From: Siphonodentalium dalli
Taxonomy: Eukaryota > Mollusca > Scaphopoda > Gadilida > Siphonodentaliidae
Assembly (NCBI GenBank): GCA_032622095.1
Contig: CP136063.1
Location: 37,112,106-37,176,105, forward strand
Direction: 5' to 3'
Length of the DNA: 64,000 nt
The notes under the pieces were generated by a model that saw nothing but the letters and a program-made list of their open reading frames with translations, had not been told where the DNA came from and did not search any database. Of this stretch, positions 11,700 to 20,239 are shown one piece after another (position 1 is the stretch's first letter; every line of letters starts with the position of its first letter). The translations under genes were made by a program, and so were the position numbers.

Positions 11700-12695
11700 A
11701 GCTCAACTTACTTTGTAAGTTTGAGCTATTGCCATTGGTTGGCGTCCGTATGTGCGTGTGTCCGTCAACAATTTCCTTTGGCGCGGGCTACATGTCGTAC
11801 CTTTTGCCTGGTCATTATGAAATTTGTCATGAATGTTGACATTGACATGTAGATGGGAACGAATGATTTTGGGGTCGTTTGGCCAAAAAACATGGCCACC
11901 AGCAGCCATCTTGGATTTTACTCTTTACATGTACATGACTAAATCCTTTGGCGTGGGCTACAGGTCATAGCTTTGGTCGGATCTTCATTATATTTGTCAT
12001 GGATGTTAACAATCACATGTAGTTGGGAACGAGTCGTTTTGGTGTTATTTGGCCAAAAAACATTGCCGCCAGCAGCCATCTTGGAATTTACTCTTTGCAT
12101 GACTAAATCCTTTGACACAGGCTACAGGTCGTACCTTTGGTCAGATCATTATGTTGTCATGGCTGTTGACATTGACATGTACCCGGTAGATGGGAACGAG
12201 TCATTTTGGTGTCGGTCGGCCAAAAAACATGGCTGCCAGCGGCCATCTTGGATTTCAAAATTCAATCCATTAGCACGGCCTACAGGTCTTATCTTTTGTC
12301 GGATCATCATTAAATTTGTCATGGATGTTAATATTGACATGTAGATGGGAACGGGTAATTTTGGGGTCGTTCGGCCGAAAAATATGGCCGCCAGCAGCCA
12401 TCTTGGATTTTACTCTTTGCATGACTAAATCCTTTGGCAAGGGCTACAAGTCATATCTTTTGTCGGATCATCATGACATTTGTGATGGATGTTAACAATG
12501 ACATGTAAATGGGAACGAGTCTTTTTGGGGTCATTTGACAAAAAAGCATGGCTGCTGGTGGCCATCTTGGATTTTAATCTTTGCATAACTACCGGTAGGC
12601 CTTTCAACTTTCCACATTCCAAATCACTCCATTGACCTTAACACATGAAATTATTCCCTTTCCAAGTTGAGCTACAGTGTCATTGGCACTTTCAT
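11700..12695 (+). mobile_element. HINE-like element, copy 3
   Basis: Termini match copies 1 and 2: the left AGCTCAACTTACTTTG hairpin, the right AAGTTGAGCTACAGTGTC, a stem-loop with one changed base (CATTGGCACT) and TTCAT. About five to six tandem units of ~160 bp fill the middle. Flanking bases differ from the other two copies. ORFs 11703-11909, 11973-12344 and 12425-12622 lie wholly inside the repeat units and are not genes. Confidence 0.6.
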
Positions 12696-12974
12696 CAGTA
12701 ATGTGTTTACTGTTGTAAGCCCAAAATAAATTGAATGCGTGTTTCCGTTAACGAGCCCAAAAAAATATGGGCTGGCGGCTGCTGGCGGTAGGCTTTTCAT
12801 TTTATTTTATTTTTTCATTTTATTTGTTTATGGTCTCGTGTGGGCCATACCTAACCACCATCAATTTCATCAAACACCATACAATGACCCAGAGCAACTG
12901 ATATATTGAGGGGAAACATATAAAACAGTTAAACAGTAGACAGTTTACTAAAATTACTTTAATAAACCTGAAAC
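12696..12974. other. No supported gene
   Basis: A GGCTGGCGGCTGCTGGCGG run and a T-rich stretch, followed by the downstream edge of the Cys-rich fragment. Nothing else is seen. Confidence 0.35.
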
Positions 12975-13335
12975 AGGCACTGCCTTGCCATGTGACTTGG
13001 CCACAACAGGCATCAGTCCTGCATTGAAACAATTAATACAAATAGGGAAAACTGTACTGTAATGTTTTTTCAGAGATGTTTTTACATCCCATTGGGAGTC
13101 CTGCACAATGGGCACAGGTCTCAATGGCCCCAAGGGCTGCCCCATAATATCCCAATTCTATTGGAGACCGAGAAACAATATCCCGACGCACCACCATCCT
13201 TGCAGCCTGGTTATGGTCAGGTGGGAGCGAAGAGGAGCGATAACTTGTTATCTTCCAGTATAGCGTCCGGTCGTAATTTGACTTTCGTTTGAAGAGTGAC
13301 GATGTGGCTTTGCGAAAAATATATAAATATATCAA
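12975..13335 (-). pseudogene. Frameshifted Cys-rich coding fragment, unknown family
   Basis: Two minus-strand frames appear to join into one better-looking product. Upstream (13033-13335) the frame has a Cys-x2-Cys motif (CAHC) after a Gly/Ala-rich stretch. The second frame (from about 13085 down to 12954) has another Cys-x2-Cys (CINC) followed by FNAGLMPVVAKSHGK. A one-base shift near 13080-13095 would give CxxC...CxxC, a possible zinc-binding pair. I do not recognise the family; a transposase or a dead exon is possible. The fusion is inferred, and there is no start, splice or regulatory evidence. Confidence 0.3.
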
Positions 13336-14524
13336 AGATATTATTTAATTCAAGGTGAATCAGATAAAATGGAACCACGTGTACACAGTTTGGTTAACAG
13401 TGCGGTCGGTCGGTTTATAGATTGATTTTTTTTTATTTAAAACCAATCAAATGAACTTGGGTCCGTGGGTTTTGAAGACGGTCGGTTGGGTTACAGGAAA
13501 CACCCATTCAATTTGTTTTGGCCTAATTGTGACATTTACATGTATATTCGAAATTTTGCTTTTAATTGCTTTAAATCCTGGATACATCTCGGTTGAAGTG
13601 GTAACCTTAAGACAGTGTTGGTGGTTAACGCAGTATTTATCAGAGTGACACCACTTTGCAGGTGATCAATTACTTTAAGGATAGCTGTGAGTGCTCTCGC
13701 TGTATTTTCCTCATGGTAATGACTGACCGTTCAGCACATTTTCAATTTTTTTTCTCGGGTGTACGCATACATGAGCGCAGCAATCATTGAGTAACTCCAC
13801 ACGCTATCTAATGGTATATGTAGATAATAAATCCCCCATGTGCATCACATAGATACGCTATATACATGTAGATACCTGGTGCATCATTACTCATCACCTC
13901 GTGGGGGTGTATATATTCCCAGGTACATCTTTAGTTCTTTACTCATCACTCTATAAATAAAATTTGTTGAGAGTGACCCTTTAACTCTTCAGCCAATATA
14001 GAATTTCATGTAATTTTAAAGTAATGCCGTAGAAGATAAGTGTCAATTTTGAACAGGACAATTTTTTGGCTGTGCACTGGATTGCACAATCCCAAAGTTT
14101 CCACAATGACAGAGAAATAGTGTATTTGGCACTGTCAAATTCAACTATAATTGATAGGCCTAAATATACCTACAATAAATATGTAGAAACGTCTCTTCAA
14201 ACCCACCATCCCAGGTGACAGGTATATGGGTGGACATGGTGATTCAACATTTACGCATACCGTACATGTACATGTATGTAGTCGGTCAGATACTGGTAGC
14301 TTGTTAAAACCAGATGTTTGGGTCCTGCAAATATTTGATAAACAATTAGATTTATATATCACTGATGTAATGTTGTTCATTGAAATTTCAAGCAAAAAAA
14401 ATAAAATGAAAAAAAAATACTAATAACAACTGTACCATGTTGCATCCAACCAACACCCAAACTACCCCCCCCCCCAGCTCCTAGCTAAAGTTTTAGCCAG
14501 ACTTTACAAAAGTTAACATTTTTT
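13336..14524. other. No supported gene
   Basis: AT-rich sequence with a poly-C run at about 14463-14478. ORFs of 60-85 codons on both strands lack domains. Confidence 0.4.
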
Positions 14525-14870
14525 TTCAATTTTCTGGGAAAAACACATGGCTGCTAACAGCAATCTTTGTTCGCACTCTTTGTATGACTAAATCCTTTGG
14601 CACACCCTACAGGCAACATCTCTCATCCAATCATCACCAAACATAATATGGATTCTCGGATTGACATATACATGTAAATGATATATTACCATTCCCCTCC
14701 CCCCCCCCCCCACCGAAATTCTGGTAAAAAAAGATGGCAGCCATCTTGTTTTTATGTTTACCCATATCATAGTATGGTAAACATAGTGTCGTTGCCCGGA
14801 TTGACCACACGTCGTTCGCCCGTCTGTCTGTCTGTCCGTCTGTCTGTCTGTCTGTCCGTAGACACTTTAC
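14525..14870 (+). repeat. HINE-type unit fragments and (GTCT)n microsatellite
   Basis: Diverged pieces of the ~160 bp unit (ACACATGGCTGCTAACAGC, TGACTAAATCCTTTGGCACA, AGATGGCAGCCATCTTG) surround a poly-C run near 14697-14712. A GTCT/GTCC microsatellite follows at about 14820-14862. Confidence 0.5.
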
Positions 14871-16639
14871 GAGTAATGCGATAACTCAAACATTTTCTAT
14901 CCGATCGAAACCAAATTTGGTATGTGAGTTTCACAGCCCAGAATACAGATCGAGTCCGAATATGGGTTTGATCCGATCGAGGAAAAAAAAATTCTATTTT
15001 TTTAGATTTAGCTCCTTGCTAAATGTAGCATATACAAATATTAAATTTTGTTTGAACTTTAATAACAATAAAAAAAAATTAAATAATAAAAAAAAAAAGA
15101 CACTTTCATTCATTTTAGTTTAATACGATTAATTAGGTGTGATATCCTGTTTTGAAAATATGAAGATTTTATTGCAATAGTTTCATGTAATATAATGATA
15201 TCAATAAATTACCATGTGATCATCCAACATCCAGAGTATATGAGAGGATTTTTATAGATGTTGTCATTCCAAGTGAAATCTGTTATGAAATGAGTGATGA
15301 CATATGATACAGAGCTCTGGTTGGTCAAGCAAGATAAACAACACTGGTGGCTGGCTGTTTGTTTATTCTAACTGTCAAATTGATTAATGGCAGCACAAGA
15401 CTGGTGTTTTTCCTATTCTTGAAATTTCATTACAGGGTGAGATAAGGGCCCCCCTCACCTATATAAGTGTCTTCTAAATTCCATTAATTTGCTTCAAAAA
15501 TAATTAACCCTTTCCAAGGTTTCCATAGACACATGCTATAATGTACATGGACTCTTCATCATATCTCTTAATATCTATTGGGTATCTTTGCACACTATTC
15601 ACTTCTATCAATTTTGGTATTGACTGATTAATTGATTTTTGAAAAATATATTAACCCTTCAGACACGTGCTTTCTATTTGAAATTAAAACAACAGCTGAT
15701 AGCCAATATGATTTATCTATGCAATGGGAAACAGGCAGATAAATATACATGACTATTGTAAGTGATGACTTGTTTTGAAAATCAATATGGTAGATGTTAG
15801 TATTTCCAGGAACCTTATTTTCCCATTTGTTCACATTTTCATGGTTGATTGAATTTTAGGGGCCACAGAGCACTTAGAAGATTAACATTGAAGGTTGTGG
15901 CTTTTAGTGCCCAAGCTACTTGTAAAACATTGTAATGTGTGAAACCATTCAAATGAGGGCTAACTTACTTTCTTTTATATGAACGATTTAGTGGTCATAG
16001 GGGCCAGCATCCCCATCATATTATGTCTGTATAACATTATATAGATAATATTTTTGAATTGTATAAACTACATATATTTTTGAAAATCATACACCCCTGT
16101 TATGAAACACTTAATATTATTTAATACACAGGTCAGATCTGATCTTATATCTGTCCATGTTTGATAAACAAATAACTGGGGAGAATGGGGGAAGGGGGGG
16201 GGGTAATTAAAGTACCATTTAAATACGAGATGGAATCCCCTACATATATGTCGTTCTAAGCAGTCTGGCTTGTCAACAATTATAATTTCTCTTTAGAAGT
16301 GAATAATAAATTTTGAATATCTGGCATGTCAAAAGTGGCAAAGATAGGGATTTATCACTTTTGCTTCCAATGAGTTAACTTAAACTCCTAAACATGTCAT
16401 CCGAAATCACTAAACCATTGGATCTCACAGTGAGAGGTCCTTGTGTGAATAGGGACAGAGTTATGAGATTTAAAACTACTCCTCCCCAACCCAAATACTT
16501 TAACCCTTTATTAAGACAAATTATTTGAGCTTTTGATTTCAAGTTGGGTACTGATATATGGATTAATTCCTGTGATCGTATCTTTGACAAATTATCAGTT
16601 ATGGCTAGTCGCTATCGCCAAGGTATGGGTTAAACATCT
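14871..16639. other. No supported gene
   Basis: AT-rich with A-tracts (15070-15100) and a poly-G run near 16191-16203. Short ORFs have no domains. Possibly old repeat debris; nothing assignable. Confidence 0.4.
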
Positions 16640-17068
16640 GCCGATCGTGATCGGCCTCTCGTTACTCTTTGTGTTGACTAAATCCTTTAGCACACCTTAC
16701 ATGTAACATCTCTCATCTGATCGTCACAAAACTTCATATGGATCTTCGGGGTGACATCTTGATGGGAGCTATCCATTTTTTCCGAATTCTGTTAAAAAAA
16801 ACATGGCTGCCAGCGGCCATACTGGATTTCAAGCATGAAGTTCACAATTGTTAGTGAAATGTTTTGAAAATTCACGGGTACATGTATGTTTGGGATATCA
16901 CCTCTAGATGGGAACTATTGAATTTAAACGATTTTCGATGAAAAACATGGCCACTGGCAGACATCTTGTATTTCACTCTTTGCATCACTATATTCTTTGG
17001 CACACTCTGAAGGCCACAACCCTAATTCGATTGTCATCAAACTTAGCATGGATTCTCGAGGTGACCTC
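16640..17068 (+). repeat. Diverged HINE-type units, target of the Gypsy insertion
   Basis: The words TGACTAAATCCTTTAGCACA, AAACATGGCTGCCAGCGGCC and GATGGGAACTATT place this in the same ~160 bp unit family as 4.8-12.7 kb. The unit is interrupted at 17064-17068 by the LTR retrotransposon and resumes at 20235 with ACCTCTAGATGGGAGATTAT. Confidence 0.55.
17064..17068 (+). repeat. Target-site duplication (left), ACCTC
   Basis: Five bases directly before the left LTR, repeated exactly at 20235-20239 after the right LTR. Five bp is typical for Ty3/Gypsy integration. Confidence 0.9.
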
Positions 17069-17237
17069 TGTAGCATTTGGACTATGTTATCCATACTCGT
17101 TTTATAGAGGACACCATTCTGTGCGACCGGATTTATATAGACGCTTTAAACTATCGGAGATTCGCACATGGCAGACCGCCATCTATATACTATACTCATT
17201 GCATATTATTCATAATATTAAATACAATAATATTACA
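17069..17237 (+). repeat. 5' LTR of the Gypsy-like element
   Basis: 169 bp, starting TGTAGCATTTGG and ending AATAATATTACA. It contains a TATA-like word (TTTATATA, about 17132-17139) and an ATTAAA variant poly(A) signal near 17217, both plausible LTR transcription signals. It differs from the 3' LTR at two positions. Confidence 0.92.
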
Positions 17238-17250
17238 TGGTGGCAGCGGT
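17238..17250 (+). promoter_or_regulatory. Primer-binding site, matches tRNA-Leu 3' end
   Basis: TGGTGGCAGCGGT begins at the base after the LTR. It is complementary to a tRNA 3' end of the form ACCGCTGCCACCA, as in animal tRNA-Leu. The match is from known tRNA sequence, so the isoacceptor is tentative. Confidence 0.75.
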
Positions 17251-17316
17251 AAACACGAAGAATTATATATCAACGCCGTACCTGTTTACATTTACAAAGA
17301 ATAATATCCACACAAG

Positions 17317-20010
17317 ATGGCTTGCCGAATGCCGGAAATGGACTGGAAGTATGATCCGCTTGTGGACTCCTTCCGAGCATTCAAGGCTCGACTGACTTTG
17401 TTTTTCGAGGATACCGAAATCACTGATGAGAAAAAGAAAGCGACGAAGTTAAAAATCGCAATCGGCGATGAAGGCATGCGGCGAGTGCTGGCGTCGGGTC
17501 TCAGTGCAGATCAGCAGAACAAAACCGCGGATTTGTGGACTCTGCTTGAACAGCAAATTGACATCACAGCGAATGTTAGTTTTCGCGTTCACCGCCTAGA
17601 ATTCTCCAACATGCGACAAGGACCTACTGAGTCACTCTCGGCATATTTGTCCCGTTTAAGGGAGAAATCATCCAAATGTGAGTTCACCGAAGCTGAACTG
17701 AACGAACGTTTAATTGAAATGATCATCATCTCAACCTCATATGATGATTTCCGCAAAGATCTTCTCAGTAAACCTAGCGGGTACCCTATCAAAGATGCAA
17801 TCGAGAAAGGTTTACAGTACGAAGCACTCCAGTTATCACAACTGTCATTATCAAATATGTCTAGCCATACCATGAACCAGCACGTACACGCAGTAGGCAA
17901 GAGCACATCAAGGCCTTGTCAAAACTGTGGACTCCACCACGCCCGAAAGTCATGTCCGGCGTACAACGATACCTGTCATGCATGTGGTCAAAAATCGCAC
18001 TGGCAAAAATTTTGTCGAAACCGACACCAGAAACAGCATCGAGGTGTGTCACCAAATAACCCCAGATATCTCCAAAATAGATCGGAATCAAAACCTCGCA
18101 ACCGTATGAACAGTCAGCGATCACATGATGAGGTTTTTGTGACCACACAGAATGATGAACAGTTTAACAAACATTTTTATGCGGTGGACGTGAAAGTATC
18201 TGACATTTCACTACAACAACTAGAGCGCGAAGAAGCTTACAAAACGGTGTATATTAGCCATACGGATGTGAGAGGCCAACTGCGCACGAAAGTGGATACC
18301 GGCTCTGGAGGAAATACACTGCCTGTCAGGACATATCGACAGATGTTTGGAAATAAACCGTTCGAGGATATACTTGACATGGAACCACATGTTCGTCTGA
18401 CATCTTACAATGGCACCAACATCAAATGCTATGGCTCCATCAGCATTGATGTGCGAATCGACCATACGGATGCGTTTTTACCACAGAAATTCTACGTAGT
18501 CGATGTCCCAGGGCCTGCGATTCTTGGATTGCCAAGTTCTGAACGACTCGGTATAGTTAAATTGAACGTGGATACTGTAACACACCCAGATGTTCGTAAC
18601 ACTGTCATACGGCCACATGTGTGTAATTCACATACAGAAAGCAGATTTAACAATGGCCAACATCCATATACTTGTGACAAGGTAGAATACCAATCTTCAA
18701 GCGATGATACTGATCGAACATACGTATGCGACATTAATGCACACGTAACTTCCACAGAGAAACACTCAGCAACATGCGACATCACGCAACGACCATATGA
18801 ATGTGACATGGTGAAATGTGCACCGGGAACTAAAATAGACTCTGTTGCGGACCTACAGAAGTGGTTTCCTGATTGTTTCGATGGCATTGGCGAGTTCAAG
18901 GGCGAGGAGCACTTACATTTAAAGCCAGATGCTCAACCTTTTATAGATGCACCCAGGCGTGTGTCTATTCACATGAAAGATCCATTGAAATCTGCATTGG
19001 ACGAAATGGAAAATCAGAGTATTATTCGCAAAGTTACTGGATACACTGAGTGGTGTTCTTCCCTTATGTGTGTGACGAAAGCAGACGGTAGTTTGAGGCT
19101 GTGTTTAGATCCACAGAAATTAAACCAAGCAATTCTACGTTGTCCACACAAAATACCGACAGTGGAAGAAATCACACCTGCATTTGCAAAGGCCAGGGTT
19201 TTTACCAAGCTGGATGCTAAAGCTGGGTACTGGTCTGTGAAACTAGCCCCGTCCTCACAAGAACTAACAACGTTCCGTACACCATTCGGACGGTATTGCT
19301 ATCAACGTCTTCCTTTTGGACTAAACGTTAGTCAAGATTTATTCCAAAGCCACATGGATGCGATCATTGAACAATGCGAAGGCTGCGTGGGAATCAGTGA
19401 CGACCTGGTGATTTTTGGAGAAACAGAAGCGCAACACGATGAACGGTTGATAAATTTCTTCCAGGTTGCCAGAAAAGAAGGACTGATGTTGAATTCAAAG
19501 AAGTGTGTTGTCAAAACCAACAAAATCGCATTTTTCGGCAGATTGTATACAGATAAAGGAATTTACCCTGACCCTGCAAAAATTGAGGACATAATCAACA
19601 TGCCCACCCCACAGGACAAACAAGATCTACGGTGCTTCTTGGGCATGGTTACATTCTTGTCGGTACATTTTCCAAGGTTCTCAGAGAATTCCGCTATTCT
19701 TAGAGATCTATTGAAGAAGGAATCTCCATTTCAGTGGAACGACGACCATATGCGTGTGTTTAACCTTATCAAAGAGGTTATAGCTACGACGGCCAGTCTG
19801 CAATATTTCGATCCGTCCAGCGAGACAATCCTAGAAGTGGATGCATCCCAGCGTGGTCTAGGAGCAGCGATCGTCCAAAATGACCTACCAGTTGCTTTCG
19901 CAAGCAAGGCACTGACACAAGCACAAGCGTGTGACAGTCCGCCAAAGTCTATGCTCAGAACCAGATCGGGTAGACTAATCAAACAGCCCCTCAGATATGG
20001 GGCTGCATAA
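17317..20010 (+). CDS. Gag-Pol polyprotein of Gypsy-like element, RNase H/integrase deleted
   Basis: 897 residues in one frame. Gag covers about 1-250, with two zinc knuckles: CX2CX3HX4C at 201-213 and CX2CX4HX4C at 220-233. A retroviral-type aspartic protease follows (DTGS, Asp327). Reverse transcriptase spans about 520-800, with catalytic box ISDD at 693-696 instead of the usual xADD. RNase H begins normally (first Asp842 in VDAS) but stops after SKALTQAQ near 870. The next residues run straight into a basic tail (RTRSGRLIKQPLRY) typical of the Pol C-terminus after integrase. An in-frame deletion therefore removed the rest of RNase H and integrase while keeping the frame open. Five short C-D/C-N motifs (Cys436, 453, 471, 487, 496) sit in the protease-RT linker. 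The start Met at 17317 is the first after the primer site. Confidence 0.92.
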   Translation: MACRMPEMDWKYDPLVDSFRAFKARLTLFFEDTEITDEKKKATKLKIAIGDEGMRRVLASGLSADQQNKTADLWTLLEQQIDITANVSFRVHRLEFSNMRQGPTESLSAYLSRLREKSSKCEFTEAELNERLIEMIIISTSYDDFRKDLLSKPSGYPIKDAIEKGLQYEALQLSQLSLSNMSSHTMNQHVHAVGKSTSRPCQNCGLHHARKSCPAYNDTCHACGQKSHWQKFCRNRHQKQHRGVSPNNPRYLQNRSESKPRNRMNSQRSHDEVFVTTQNDEQFNKHFYAVDVKVSDISLQQLEREEAYKTVYISHTDVRGQLRTKVDTGSGGNTLPVRTYRQMFGNKPFEDILDMEPHVRLTSYNGTNIKCYGSISIDVRIDHTDAFLPQKFYVVDVPGPAILGLPSSERLGIVKLNVDTVTHPDVRNTVIRPHVCNSHTESRFNNGQHPYTCDKVEYQSSSDDTDRTYVCDINAHVTSTEKHSATCDITQRPYECDMVKCAPGTKIDSVADLQKWFPDCFDGIGEFKGEEHLHLKPDAQPFIDAPRRVSIHMKDPLKSALDEMENQSIIRKVTGYTEWCSSLMCVTKADGSLRLCLDPQKLNQAILRCPHKIPTVEEITPAFAKARVFTKLDAKAGYWSVKLAPSSQELTTFRTPFGRYCYQRLPFGLNVSQDLFQSHMDAIIEQCEGCVGISDDLVIFGETEAQHDERLINFFQVARKEGLMLNSKKCVVKTNKIAFFGRLYTDKGIYPDPAKIEDIINMPTPQDKQDLRCFLGMVTFLSVHFPRFSENSAILRDLLKKESPFQWNDDHMRVFNLIKEVIATTASLQYFDPSSETILEVDASQRGLGAAIVQNDLPVAFASKALTQAQACDSPPKSMLRTRSGRLIKQPLRYGAA

Positions 20011-20054
20011 ATGAACAACAACGAACTCCAGGCAGGAGTGTTTTATTTTGTGGT

Positions 20055-20065
20055 GAAAAGGAGGA
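20055..20065 (+). promoter_or_regulatory. Polypurine tract of the Gypsy-like element
   Basis: The purine run GAAAAGGAGGA ends exactly where the 3' LTR starts, the expected position for plus-strand priming. Confidence 0.85.
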
Positions 20066-20234
20066 TGTAGCATTTGGACTATGTTATCCATACTCGTTTT
20101 ATAGAGGACACCATTCTGTGCGACCGGATTTATATAGACGGTTTAAACTATCGGAGATTCGCACATGGCAGACCGCCATCTATATATTATACTCATTGCA
20201 TATTATTCATAATATTAAATACAATAATATTACA
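20066..20234 (+). repeat. 3' LTR of the Gypsy-like element
   Basis: 169 bp, the same ends as the left LTR. The two differences I read are GACGGTTT for GACGCTTT and TATATATTATA for TATATACTATA. Confidence 0.92.
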
Positions 20235-20239
20235 ACCTC

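Larger units (their letters stand above)
17069..20234 (+). mobile_element. Ty3/Gypsy-like LTR retrotransposon (3,166 bp), internally deleted
   Basis: This is a bounded element: two 169-bp LTRs (17069-17237, 20066-20234) beginning TG and ending CA, a 5-bp target duplication ACCTC (17064-17068 and 20235-20239), a primer site directly after the left LTR and a polypurine tract directly before the right one. The LTRs differ by two substitutions as I read them, suggesting a fairly recent insertion. The single internal ORF is missing most of RNase H and the integrase, so the copy cannot move alone. The order Gag, protease, RT, RNase H places it in Ty3/Gypsy; a Mag-type lineage is plausible from the zinc-knuckle spacing but not proven. 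Confidence 0.93.

Noticed and set aside
11973-12344. 123-residue ORF and similar ORFs at 4822-5920, 7482-8448
   Set aside because: Entirely inside HINE-like tandem units; the same words recur without frame conservation.
4819-12695. CRISPR-like regularly spaced repeats
   Set aside because: Units are ~160 bp, diverged and without unique spacers; the DNA is animal, not prokaryotic.
16908-17252. 114-residue ORF with partner at 17077-17304 and similar ORFs at 20074-20318
   Set aside because: They span the LTRs; the same peptides appear at both LTRs because the DNA is repeated.
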